Part shown: in pieces, positions 36,741 through 45,486 of the stretch
Layout of the letters: each line of letters begins with the position of its first letter
Position numbering within the stretch: position 1 is the stretch's first letter
Assembly (NCBI GenBank): GCA_963838885.1
Contig: CAWITB010000010.1
Location: 15,294 to 79,293 of the forward strand
Direction: 5' to 3'
From: JAICMB01 sp963838885
GTDB lineage: Bacteria > Acidobacteriota > Terriglobia > Bryobacterales > Bryobacteraceae
Length of the DNA stretch: 64,000 bases
The notes under the pieces: generated by a model
What the model was told of the DNA's origin: nothing
Seen by the model: only the letters and a program-made list of their open reading frames with translations
The model's database searches: none
Made by a program: the position numbers and the translations under genes

Positions 36741-37063
36741 ATGCAAAGGACTTTTTCTTGGCGCTGGCGCTCGCAGCCCTGCCCATCGCGGCTGCGGCCG
36801 GTACGTTCACGGGCGTCATCACCGACACAATGTGCGGCGCCAAACACGAGATGATGAAAGACCAGCCCGACGCCCGGTGCGTCAAAATGTGCACAGAAGG
36901 GCAGTATGCTTATGCGCTCTTCGACGGCACAAACGTCCTAAAGTTGAGCGATCAGAAGACGCCTGCAAAGTACGCGGCCCAAAAAGTAAAGGTGACCGGC
37001 ACGCTCGACCAAAAGAGCAACACAATCAAGGTTTCGTCGATCGAGCCTGCCGATGGAAAGTAG
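36741..37063 (+). CDS. Small exported protein with MCGAKH and CVKMC motifs, probable T-run frameshift
   Basis: The mature part is clear: GTFTGVITDTMCGAKHEMM, CVKMCTEGQYAYALFDG, and a C-terminal VKVTGTLDQKSNTIKVSSIE strand pair. Conserved Cys, His and Met residues suggest metal binding. The signal peptide reads in frame from the ATG at 36741, behind a GAGGAAAGGAAGG site, only if the T5 run at 36752-36756 has six T (MQRTFFLALALAALPIAAAA). As written the frame opens only at a TTG at 36758. About 106 residues when corrected. It follows the barrel gene by 24 bases. Confidence 0.65.
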
Positions 37064-37325
37064 TGCGCCCGGCGCCGTTCGCGCCTCGCGATGCGCCACT
37101 TCCGGCGCGAGTGAAGCCGGCGCATTGGGTTTATTGCCGCTCCTGACATGACGGCAATAGTTGGAGTGGCGACGCTGGAAAACGGTGTACGCGGGCGGGC
37201 CCGGCGTGCGCGCGGCCACCACTCAGGCAGGCTCCGTCTTCTGGTGTTTTGCGCCGCGGCTGCGGCTGATCGTGAGCTTTCGGCGGGCATGCGTGACGAC
37301 TGATTGCGGTTGATAGCGTCAGTCT
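37064..37325. other. Intergenic region, no gene seen
   Basis: 262 bases with no convincing reading frame. A short stem, TTGCCG/CGGCAA, around 37134-37157 could be a terminator for the preceding exported-protein genes. Confidence 0.3.
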
Positions 37326-37514
37326 ATGGCGGACCCGGACAACAGCCCGATAGGGAGCACATCCGATGCGGATGTCGCGGCGGTTCTTCGGAATTTGGGG
37401 AGCACTGTTGTGCTCAGTTCCCATAAACCATCGGCGATTCCTGCCCATTTAGCCGGGCGCTGCCCACGAGGTAAGAGCAAACACGGTAGGGAAAGGTCGA
37501 GAACTAACGAATGA
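37326..37514 (+). CDS. Short hypothetical protein
   Basis: The 62-codon frame begins ADPDNSPIGSTSDADVAAVL and overlaps the next ATG by 4 bases. It may be a leader gene coupled to the 37511 gene, or may not be translated. The sequence resembles no family. Confidence 0.25.
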   Translation: MADPDNSPIGSTSDADVAAVLRNLGSTVVLSSHKPSAIPAHLAGRCPRGKSKHGRERSRTNE

Positions 37515-38086
37515 GTCAGCAAGAGAATGAACTTCGGATTGAAGGAGTCGTCCGCGCTGCCGGCTACGCCCGCGATGCCCCAGGGAAGCAGTTCCTCGGA
37601 GCGATTATCGAGGGAAGCGACGGAAAAGATTGGGTGATCGACTATAACGAGCAGTCTCCGTTCCATGCGTTCGCCGATCGTCAAGTGCTGGTTTCCGGTG
37701 AACCCTACGAGCCCACGGGACAGAAGCTTATAGGCAGGCGGGGCAAACTAGGGATAGGGCACCTCCGGGTGGCGACTATGCGACTTGTTGAAGTGACGCC
37801 CGATGCACAGCTTGTGGAAGTCGGAGCCGGGCACCAACTCTCTGGGCGATTCGAGCGGGGAACCAGCGATACGCGAGAATCATCGCTGTCTTTCGTCACT
37901 GAGAAGGGGGACACCTTCTTAATATCTAACGATCCTGCCGGAGCGACCCTTGGTCGCAGTGTCGAGGTCTGGGCTTACCCTGTCCAGCCGTCACCATCGA
38001 TTCTGAGACCTCCCGAGCAGTATCTCTGGATCATCTGCCCATGTTCGTCCGCGGATCTTTGGGAATGGCGCAAACGGCGGTCGTGA
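37511..38086 (+). CDS. Hypothetical protein, 191 residues
   Basis: The protein begins SQQENELRIEGVVRAAGYARDA and holds an OB-like first half (GKDWVIDYNEQSPFHAFADR, QVLVSGEPYEPTG) and a C-terminal LWIICPCSSADLWEWRKRR. The pattern GVVRAAGYA...LVSGEPY suggests a small beta-barrel. No family is recognised and there is no signal peptide or membrane segment. The ordered sequence and its coupling to the short upstream frame support a real gene. The 200 bases downstream hold nothing recognisable. Confidence 0.6.
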   Translation: MSQQENELRIEGVVRAAGYARDAPGKQFLGAIIEGSDGKDWVIDYNEQSPFHAFADRQVLVSGEPYEPTGQKLIGRRGKLGIGHLRVATMRLVEVTPDAQLVEVGAGHQLSGRFERGTSDTRESSLSFVTEKGDTFLISNDPAGATLGRSVEVWAYPVQPSPSILRPPEQYLWIICPCSSADLWEWRKRRS

Positions 38087-38284
38087 CCACCAGGGTTTTA
38101 CGTACTCCCGTTGCGTGGCCACCGGGAGCGGGATTCCGGTTGCAGGGGTAAGCCAACGTTACCAGTTACGGTCGCGGCGCATCACGCACGCTTACCGAAA
38201 CCTCACGCTGATCTTGCGCTTTTGGGCGTTCTGGCTCAGCTCATCGCCCAAGCGCGAGCAAACCGTTTGCGCGCCAATGACATC

Positions 38285-39838
38285 CTACTTCTCGAGCAGG
38301 AAATTGCCGATAAAGAGCGCGTCTATCCCGGAGGAATAGAAGCTCCGCACCGCATCGCGCGGCGTGCAGACCAGGGGATCGCCGAATAAATTGAAGCTGG
38401 TGTTGTAGAGAACAGGCAGACCAGAGGCCTTCCCAGCCGCATGTAGCAGACGATGATACAGGGGATTATCTTCCCGCGCGACCGTGTGGACGCGGATTAT
38501 GCCATTGTCCATCACGGCGGCTTCAAAGGTCTTGCGGTGGCGTTCGCGGACGCGGCCGGCCGTGGCCAAATAACGCGCATTCGGCCCGGTTTCAAAATAT
38601 TCGCTCGCAATCTCGGCCGGGACGGATGCCGCGAATTTGCGAAAAGGTTCGCGATGTTTGATATAGCGATTCAGGTTTTCGGTCGAATACGGGTTCGAGG
38701 GCGACGCCAGAATGCTTCGATTGCCAAGCGCACGCGGGCCAAACTCCATGCGGCCCTGCATCCACGCCACAATTTTCTGGTCTTCAATCTGGCCGACGGC
38801 GCAGTCGATCAGCTCGTCCGTGGCGGGCAGAAAACGAAACCGCAATTTGCAGTTCTCGAGCACCTGCTTGATCTCCTCCAAGCTATAGCCGGGCCCCAGA
38901 CATAGATCGTTGAGCGAGGCGCGCCGCTTCTCGCCGTAAACGTTGTGCCAGGCGTGGAACACCGCTCCCAGGGCCGCGCCGGCGTTGCCTGCCGCCGGTT
39001 GCACGAAAACATCTCTAGTCCGCTCGAGCGCGCTCACCAACAACGCGTTCAACGCCACGCCCCCCGCGAGGCAAAGGCGCGGCGAATCGCCCGCCATGCG
39101 AAGGACGGCGCGCTCCACGGCGCGTTGCAAGCCCGCGGCGAGCGGGGCTTTTATCGCTTCGGGAATTACGGCTTCGTCGTCAAGGCCGAGACTGCGATAA
39201 AACTTACCGCTGAAACCCCCGCCACGCAGACGGCCGGAATCGAAAAAACTGCGGTCCAGCGCCGGCCAGTCGCCCTGGCCCAGGATTTCCTCGAAGAGTA
39301 GAATGTACGCTTCCCCGGGCTCACAAGCCGAGAGCCACTGCACCTTGTGCTCGTCCTGTTGCGCGCTATACCCGAGCAGCTCCGTTACTCGGCCGTAAAG
39401 CTCGCCGAGCGAATCGGGGAAGTAGGCGTCTTGCTCCAGTTGCAGCCGGTTGTGAGCGGCGCGCCAGCGCGCGGCGGAGCGGAAGTCGCCATCGCGGTCC
39501 AGCGTGAGCACCGTCGCATCCTCGAACGGCGAGGGATAAAATGCCGAAGCCGCGTGGGCCGCGTGGTGCTCCACCATGATGACGTGCGCGTTCTCGAATT
39601 CGGATCGCACCGTCATGTGCAGTTCCTGCGCGAACGGCCGGACCAGCGCCACGCAATCGACATCGGAGGCGCGCACTTCCGCGAGCCGCAGCGATTCCGC
39701 TATGGCCGCCCGCGGCAGCGCTCCCGGCTGGATGCGGCGCGCGATCTTGTGCTGCTCGACGGCGGCCGTGAGCGTTCCGTCCTTGAGCACCGCGCAGGCC
39801 GGGTCGTTGTACAGACCGCCCAGACCGGCGACGATCAT
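38285..39838 (-). CDS. NodU/CmcH-type carbamoyltransferase
   Basis: The 517-residue protein has the N-terminal ASKHA-like domain with the metal-binding EHHAAHAASAFYPSPF and LTLDRDGDFRSA. The C-terminal YrdC-related half has WMQGRMEFGPRALGNRSILA and LPVLYNTSFNLFGDP. Family members carbamoylate hydroxyl groups of sugars or antibiotics using carbamoyl phosphate. The substrate is unknown; a surface glycan is plausible given glycosyltransferases elsewhere in the window. The ATG overlaps the glnS stop by 4 bases, so it is translated behind glnS. Confidence 0.87.
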   Translation of the reverse strand: MIVAGLGGLYNDPACAVLKDGTLTAAVEQHKIARRIQPGALPRAAIAESLRLAEVRASDVDCVALVRPFAQELHMTVRSEFENAHVIMVEHHAAHAASAFYPSPFEDATVLTLDRDGDFRSAARWRAAHNRLQLEQDAYFPDSLGELYGRVTELLGYSAQQDEHKVQWLSACEPGEAYILLFEEILGQGDWPALDRSFFDSGRLRGGGFSGKFYRSLGLDDEAVIPEAIKAPLAAGLQRAVERAVLRMAGDSPRLCLAGGVALNALLVSALERTRDVFVQPAAGNAGAALGAVFHAWHNVYGEKRRASLNDLCLGPGYSLEEIKQVLENCKLRFRFLPATDELIDCAVGQIEDQKIVAWMQGRMEFGPRALGNRSILASPSNPYSTENLNRYIKHREPFRKFAASVPAEIASEYFETGPNARYLATAGRVRERHRKTFEAAVMDNGIIRVHTVAREDNPLYHRLLHAAGKASGLPVLYNTSFNLFGDPLVCTPRDAVRSFYSSGIDALFIGNFLLEK

Positions 39839-41553
39839 TTCGATTTCTTCTCGATCTTGGCCCAGGCATCGCGCAGCGCTACCGTGCGGATGAAGATGGG
39901 CCGTTGCGGCGTGGAATCGTAGTCAACGCAGAAATATCCCAGGCGCTCGAATTGAAAGCGCGCGCCGGGCGGGGCGTCGCGCAGACTTGGCTCCAGCTTC
40001 GCGTTAGAAACCGTTTCCAGCGAGTTCGGGTTCAGGTTGGACGTGAAATCCGCGCCCTCTGGGACGTCGTCCGGATCTTCCTTGGTGAAAAGGTTTTCGT
40101 ATAACCGCACCTCAGCATCAATGGCGTGAGCGGCCGAGACCCAGTGAATCGTCGATTTCACCTTACGCTTGTCCGGGGCATCCCCGCCTCGCGTGGCCGG
40201 ATCGTAAGAGCAGTGGATTTCGACGACCTCGCCGGTCTTTTCGTCCTTCACGACGCTCGTGCAAGTGATGAAATAGCCATAGCGAAGGCGCACCTCGCGC
40301 CCCGGCGAGAGCCTGTAGAACTGCTTAGGCGGATCTTCGCGGAAATCGTCCTGCTCGATATAGAGCACTCGCGCAAACGGCACGGCCCGCGCGCCGGCGG
40401 TCGCGTCTTCGGGATTGTTGACGGCCTCCATCAACTCGACCTGCGACTCCGGGTAATTGTCGATGACGACGCGCAACGGCTTGAGCACCGCCATGACGCG
40501 CGGAGCGCGCTTGTTTAAATCGTCGCGGACGAAGTATTCCAAAAGGGAAAGCTCGGTCGTCCCGTTGGTCTTCGAAATGCCTATGCGCCGGCAGAAATTC
40601 CGGATCGCTTCCGGCGTATAGCCGCGGCGGCGCATTCCGGAGATCGTGGGCATGCGCGGATCATCCCACCCATTCACGTATTTCTTTTGGACCAGCGTCA
40701 GCAACTTGCGCTTGCTCAGCAGGGTATAGGTGACGTTCAACCGGTCGAATTCGATTTGCCGCGGACGATAAATGCCGAGCTGCTCGAGGAACCAATCGTA
40801 AAGGGGGCGATGGTCCTCGAATTCGAGCGTGCAGATGGAGTGCGTGATGTGTTCGATTGAGTCCGATTGGCCATGCGCGAAGTCGTACATGGGATAGATG
40901 GGCCATGCCGCGCCAGTGCGGTGATGCTCGGCGTGAAGGATGCGGTACATGATGGGATCGCGCAGATTGAGATTGGGCGATGCCATGTCGATTTTCGCGC
41001 GCAGCGTCCGCGCTCCGTCGGGGAATTCGCCCGCCCTCATGCGCTCGAACAGGTCGAGATTTTCCTCCAGCGAACGGTGGCGATAGGGGCTCTCCCGCCC
41101 CGCTTCGGTCAGCGTACCGCGCTGCGCCCGCACCTCCTCGGCGGTAAGATCGCACACGTATGCTTTGCCCGCTTTGATCAGTTGCACGGCCCACTCATAG
41201 AGCTGCCCGAAATAATCCGAAGCGTAGAACAGGCGCCCCTCCCAATCGCCGCCCAGCCAGGCCACGTCTTCGACTATCGAATCGACGTACTCGGTCGCCT
41301 CCTTTTCCGGATTCGTATCGTCGAAGCGCAGGTTGCATTTTCCGCCGAATTCGGCGGCGAGGCCGAAATTCAGATGAATGGATTTGGCGTGCCCGATATG
41401 CAGATAGCCGTTCGGCTCCGGCGGAAAGCGCGTGTGTACGCGCCCTCCATACTTATTGGAGCCGAGGTCCTCGATGATAATGTCCCGAATGAAATTCGAA
41501 GGCGCCGTTGCATCGATAGAGATGGCCGCGGGATCGTTGGTTGGTATCGTCAT
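39835..41553 (-). CDS. glnS: Glutaminyl-tRNA synthetase
   Basis: The 572-residue class I synthetase has HIGHAKS (residues about 53-59), the KMSKS variant LLSKRKL, and the GlnRS-specific N-terminal RFPPEPNGYLHIGH. The C-terminal anticodon-binding beta-barrels end WAKIEKKSK. It charges tRNA-Gln directly. The ATG at 41553 is chosen because it sits just before the typical start of the synthetase core. It lies 7 bases after gltX on the same strand. A direct GlnRS means the gatCAB route may serve only tRNA-Asn or be absent. Confidence 0.95.
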   Translation of the reverse strand: MTIPTNDPAAISIDATAPSNFIRDIIIEDLGSNKYGGRVHTRFPPEPNGYLHIGHAKSIHLNFGLAAEFGGKCNLRFDDTNPEKEATEYVDSIVEDVAWLGGDWEGRLFYASDYFGQLYEWAVQLIKAGKAYVCDLTAEEVRAQRGTLTEAGRESPYRHRSLEENLDLFERMRAGEFPDGARTLRAKIDMASPNLNLRDPIMYRILHAEHHRTGAAWPIYPMYDFAHGQSDSIEHITHSICTLEFEDHRPLYDWFLEQLGIYRPRQIEFDRLNVTYTLLSKRKLLTLVQKKYVNGWDDPRMPTISGMRRRGYTPEAIRNFCRRIGISKTNGTTELSLLEYFVRDDLNKRAPRVMAVLKPLRVVIDNYPESQVELMEAVNNPEDATAGARAVPFARVLYIEQDDFREDPPKQFYRLSPGREVRLRYGYFITCTSVVKDEKTGEVVEIHCSYDPATRGGDAPDKRKVKSTIHWVSAAHAIDAEVRLYENLFTKEDPDDVPEGADFTSNLNPNSLETVSNAKLEPSLRDAPPGARFQFERLGYFCVDYDSTPQRPIFIRTVALRDAWAKIEKKSK

Positions 41554-41560
41554 GATGTCG

Positions 41561-43000
41561 CTATTGCAGCTTTTCGAGCGCCTGGCCGATGCGCTTGAGA
41601 CACGTTTCGCGTCCCAGGACCTCCAAGGTTTCAAAAAGCGGCGGCGCGTTCTTGCGTCCGCACACGGCCACGCGGATTGGCTGGAACATCTGGCCGGTTT
41701 TTACTTTCATCTCCTGGGCAGCGGCGCGCAAGGCGGCATCGAGCGACTGATGCGTGAAATCCGGGATTGTGGCGAGGGTCTCTTGCGCGCGCCGCAGGAC
41801 GCTCCGTGCCATCGCTGCGTCGCCCTTCTGCGGGACCAGCTCGGCCGGGTCGTAGGGCGCAAGCTCGCCGACGAAGAAGAAGTCCGCAACGGTCGCTACG
41901 TCGCTCAATAACCGCACTCGTTCCTGGATCAACGGCGTTACGCGCCGCAATTTCTCCGCATCGGCGTTCAGCCCGGCCTGAAGCGCAAACGGCAGCAACT
42001 CCGCCGCGAGCTCAGCCGCCGGCATGGCGCGAATCGTTTCAGCGTTCAACCACAGCGCCTTGGGGTCGAACGGATCCTCTTCCTTGAAATTCACGACCGC
42101 GTTGCTGCGATTGATTCCCTCGAATGAAAACAGCTCGACCAGCTCCTGCAGGCTCAAGACCTCCCTGTCGTTCTTCGGCGACCAACCCAACAGACTCAGA
42201 AAATTGATGAAGGCGTGCGGCAGAAAGCCGGCGTCGCGATACGTCGTCACGCTCACAACCGGACCATGCTTGCGCTTCGACAACTTCGCTCCGTCGGGCG
42301 CGATCAGGAGCGGCAGGTGGGCGAATTGCGGAGGCTGCGCGCCGGCCGCTTCGAAAATCAGCGCGTGCTTGAACGTGTTCGCAAGGTGATCCTGGCCGCG
42401 GACAATGTGAGTGATCCGCAGATCGATATCGTCGGCGCAGGAGGCCATGTGATACGTCGGCAGCCCACTGCTGCGCAGCAGCGCGAAGTCCTCGATATCG
42501 GAGGTCGATTTCGACTGCGCCCCGTAAACGGCGTCGTGGAAACAGACGCTCGCGACCGTTTCCCGTGGAACCTTGAAACGGAGCACGAACGGCTCGCCCG
42601 CCGCCGCGCGGCGACCGCTCTCTTCGCGGCTCATCGCGCGCATCGCGGGATCGAACAGCCACGCTCCCGCTTCATGCGATCTCTCCTCCGCTTCGACCGC
42701 GGCGGGAGTGAAATCGCGGTACGCCAGTCCTTTTTCGAAGATGGTCCACGCCGCGCGCCGATGCAATTCGATCCGCTCGGATTGGCGATATTGCTCATCC
42801 CACGGCAACTCCAGCCAACGCAGGCCCTCAAAGATGGAATCGAGCGAGGCTTGCGTGTTGCGGTCCACGTCGGTGTCGTCGATGCGCAGGACCATGGCGC
42901 CCTTGTTGTGGCGCGCATAAAGCCAATTGAAGATGAACGTTCTCGCACCGCCGATATGCAAAAACCCCGTCGGCGAAGGCGCGAAGCGCAGTCGAACCAT
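41561..43000 (-). CDS. gltX: Glutamyl-tRNA synthetase
   Basis: The 479-residue bacterial GluRS starts VRLRFAPSPTGFLHIGGAR. It has KLSKRKHGPV as KMSKS and the anticodon-binding C-terminal domain ending GQALEKLQ. It charges tRNA-Glu for translation and tetrapyrrole synthesis. The C-terminal motif CGRKNAPPLFETLEVLG is typical. It is first in the gltX-glnS-carbamoyltransferase unit. All motifs and length are normal. Confidence 0.95.
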   Translation of the reverse strand: MVRLRFAPSPTGFLHIGGARTFIFNWLYARHNKGAMVLRIDDTDVDRNTQASLDSIFEGLRWLELPWDEQYRQSERIELHRRAAWTIFEKGLAYRDFTPAAVEAEERSHEAGAWLFDPAMRAMSREESGRRAAAGEPFVLRFKVPRETVASVCFHDAVYGAQSKSTSDIEDFALLRSSGLPTYHMASCADDIDLRITHIVRGQDHLANTFKHALIFEAAGAQPPQFAHLPLLIAPDGAKLSKRKHGPVVSVTTYRDAGFLPHAFINFLSLLGWSPKNDREVLSLQELVELFSFEGINRSNAVVNFKEEDPFDPKALWLNAETIRAMPAAELAAELLPFALQAGLNADAEKLRRVTPLIQERVRLLSDVATVADFFFVGELAPYDPAELVPQKGDAAMARSVLRRAQETLATIPDFTHQSLDAALRAAAQEMKVKTGQMFQPIRVAVCGRKNAPPLFETLEVLGRETCLKRIGQALEKLQ

Positions 43001-43085
43001 TTAATGTTCAGGATAACAGCGGCATTCCCCACGATTGCCGATCCGCTCGATCGGGTAAGGCGTAATATGATGAACCCAAGTCCAG

Positions 43086-43901
43086 ATGAAGCCCGTCGCC
43101 TTCGCGCTATTGTGTCTTTTCGCCATCGCTTTTGCGCAACCGCCGATCCCCGATGACAGTGTCTGGAGGGACTTCACGAGCTGGTTGCAAAGGCAGCCGC
43201 CAAATAGTAAACCCGGTGATTTGATTCGTTCCTATCAGGAGAGCCTCCTTGCACAGGGAATACCCGGCGAGGAAGTCCGGCGGCGGATGGGAGTTGTTTC
43301 GAATTCGATTTTCACGCGCCGAAAGGGAATCGAGCTTCTTTGGGATAAGGTCTACGCGGGAAACGACCCAATCTTCATCCAGAGTCCAAGCGCCGTGGTG
43401 ATGAGCGCCATCGACGGGCGAAAGCCCGGCAAAGCGCTGGATGTCGGGATGGGTCAGGGCCGGAACTCAGTTTATCTCGCGGCGCAGGGGTGGGACGTCA
43501 CTGGCTTCGACCCGTCTGGCGAGGCGATTCGTATGGCCCGCTCCAACGCCGAAAAGGCCGGGGTGAAGATCCGCGCTCTGATCGCGAGAGACGACGAGTT
43601 CGAGTACGGCTCGGGTGTATGGGACCTGATTGTCATGACCTATGTACGTGACTTGACTAAAGACGACGCCGAGCGCTTCTGGAAGGCTCTGAAGCCAGGT
43701 GGAATTCTCGTCTATGAAAACGGAGCTGATGAAAGCAACTCGGTTTTGAGAGCGTTCCTGGGATATCAAATCATCCGCTTCGAGGACATTCTGACGACTC
43801 CAGAATGGAATCCGGGAAACCGAATTCGTGTTCAGCGGATGATTGCCCAGAAAACACTCAGAAATTCCGTAGCGCCTGGCGCGCCTGAACGGCGGCATTA
43901 G
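43086..43901 (+). CDS. SAM-dependent methyltransferase with an apparent signal peptide
   Basis: The 271-residue protein begins with MKPVAFALLCLFAIAFAQ, a convincing signal peptide. A helical region of 80 residues precedes a class I methyltransferase domain with motif I ALDVGMGQGRNSVYLA, GWDVTGFDPSGEAI (ribose-binding acidic residue), and WDLIVMTYV. A SAM enzyme outside the cytoplasm would lack cofactor, so either export is not real, the enzyme is membrane-anchored facing inward, or it has another role. It resembles TehB/UbiE-like folds. Its 3' end overlaps purK tail-to-tail by 44 bases. Confidence 0.78.
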   Translation: MKPVAFALLCLFAIAFAQPPIPDDSVWRDFTSWLQRQPPNSKPGDLIRSYQESLLAQGIPGEEVRRRMGVVSNSIFTRRKGIELLWDKVYAGNDPIFIQSPSAVVMSAIDGRKPGKALDVGMGQGRNSVYLAAQGWDVTGFDPSGEAIRMARSNAEKAGVKIRALIARDDEFEYGSGVWDLIVMTYVRDLTKDDAERFWKALKPGGILVYENGADESNSVLRAFLGYQIIRFEDILTTPEWNPGNRIRVQRMIAQKTLRNSVAPGAPERRH

Positions 43902-44994
43902 CGGCCTCTTCGGCCGTCGGTTTCAGAGCCGTAACATGTCCCATCTTCCGCCCGGCGCGCGGTTCAAGCTTGCCGTAGAGATGGAGAGCGACGTCCGGTA
44001 TCGCAACTGCCGCCGGCCAATTGGGCTCCGTCGGCATCCACAGGTCTCCTAACAGGTTCGCCATCGCGGCCGGCCGTATCAGTTCCGTCGAACCGAGCGG
44101 CAGCCCGCAGACGGCCCGTAGCTGCTGCTCGAATTGGCTCGTCATGCAGGCGTCAATGGTCAGATGGCCAGAGTTGTGGGGGCGCGGCGCAAGCTCGTTC
44201 ACCAATAGGCCGCCGCCGCCCTTCACGAAAAACTCGACGCACAGCACGCCAATCACTTGGAGCTTTTCCAAAATGCAGCGCGCGATCTCGACGGCTTCGC
44301 GGGCCGCCCTTGGGCCCACGCGCGCGGGCGCGATCGAAAGGTCCAGAATACGACGTCTGTGGCGGTTCTCGATGACGCCCCAATGCACGAAATCGCCCCC
44401 GGCCGATCGCGCCGCGACCACCGAAACCTCGCAGGAAAAATCGATGAAAGACTCGAGCACGGCCTCCTGGCGGCCCACGGCGTCCCACGCTGCGGCGGCA
44501 TCCGCCGCCGATTGCAACTTGAACTGGTTCTTACCGTCGTAACCGAAGGAGGCGGATTTTAGAACCGCGGGCGCGCCGAGCTCCGCGATAGCGCGCCGCA
44601 GATCTTCGATCGAGCGCACTTCGCGATAGGGAGTCACGGGCAGACCGGCGCCACTCAGAAACGCTTTTTCGCGGATGCGCTGCTGCGTCGTATGCAGGAT
44701 CGAGCCGCTGGGCCGCACCGGGGCGCAGCGCTCGGCGGCGGCGGCCGTCGGACCCGGCACATTCTCAAATTCAAAAGTCACCACGCTGACTTGCTTGGCG
44801 AACGCGCATACCCGATCGAGATCGTCGTAAGCGGCCGTAACCTCGACGTCCGCGACTTGGCCCGTGGGAGTGTCGGAATCCGGCGAGTAGGTGTGAACGC
44901 GGTAGCCCATGCGGCGCGCCGCGATGGTAAACATGCGTCCCAGTTGGCCGCTGCCGAGCACGCCGATGGTGGCGCCGGGAAGAACCGGCTTCAT
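43858..44994 (-). CDS. purK: N5-carboxyaminoimidazole ribonucleotide synthase
   Basis: The 378-residue ATP-grasp enzyme has GVLGSGQLGRMFTIAARRMGY at the N-terminus, the central GYDGKNQ loop and EFFVKGGGGLLVNELAPRPHNSGHLT. It carboxylates AIR with bicarbonate and ATP in purine synthesis. It is coupled to purE by an ATGA overlap. All main motifs are present and the length is normal. Confidence 0.95.
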   Translation of the reverse strand: MKPVLPGATIGVLGSGQLGRMFTIAARRMGYRVHTYSPDSDTPTGQVADVEVTAAYDDLDRVCAFAKQVSVVTFEFENVPGPTAAAAERCAPVRPSGSILHTTQQRIREKAFLSGAGLPVTPYREVRSIEDLRRAIAELGAPAVLKSASFGYDGKNQFKLQSAADAAAAWDAVGRQEAVLESFIDFSCEVSVVAARSAGGDFVHWGVIENRHRRRILDLSIAPARVGPRAAREAVEIARCILEKLQVIGVLCVEFFVKGGGGLLVNELAPRPHNSGHLTIDACMTSQFEQQLRAVCGLPLGSTELIRPAAMANLLGDLWMPTEPNWPAAVAIPDVALHLYGKLEPRAGRKMGHVTALKPTAEEAANAAVQARQALRNF

Positions 44995-45473
44995 GGCAGC
45001 TCTTCGGCGCTCACGCGCGCGGCCTGCTCCTCGCGAAAGAGGCGCAGCTTTTCGCGCAGGCCGGCATCGTGATTCGACAAGATTGCGATCGCCAATAGCG
45101 CCGCATTGCGCGCCCCGGGGGCTCCGATGGCCAGCGTTCCCACGGGAACGCCCCCCGGCATCTGCACGATCGACAAGAGCGAATCGAGGCCCTTCAGAGC
45201 ATGGCTTTCAACTGGAACGCCGAGCACCGGCAGAAGCGTATTGGCCGCCACCATGCCGGGCAGATGAGCGGCCCCGCCCGCTCCCGCGATGATCATCTGT
45301 AAGCCGCGCGATTCCGCCGCGACGGCATATTCCATCATCCAGCGCGGCGTGCGGTGCGCCGAAACGATCCTCTTCTCGTGCGCCACGCCGAAGCTCGCGA
45401 GCGTCTCGGCCGCATGGCGCATGGTCTCCCAATCGGACTTGCTGCCCATGATTATGCCGACGAGGGGCTGCAT
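44991..45473 (-). CDS. purE: N5-carboxyaminoimidazole ribonucleotide mutase (class I PurE)
   Basis: The 160-residue protein has IIMGSKSDWETM, the catalytic-His loop IVSAHRTPRWM, GAGGAAHLPGMVA and PVLGVPVESHALKGLDSLLSI. It converts N5-CAIR to CAIR right after PurK. It starts 14 bases downstream of the icd gene on the same strand, so an icd-purE-purK unit is likely. Confidence 0.95.
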   Translation of the reverse strand: MQPLVGIIMGSKSDWETMRHAAETLASFGVAHEKRIVSAHRTPRWMMEYAVAAESRGLQMIIAGAGGAAHLPGMVAANTLLPVLGVPVESHALKGLDSLLSIVQMPGGVPVGTLAIGAPGARNAALLAIAILSNHDAGLREKLRLFREEQAARVSAEELP

Positions 45474-45486
45474 CGCGCACGCAGAA

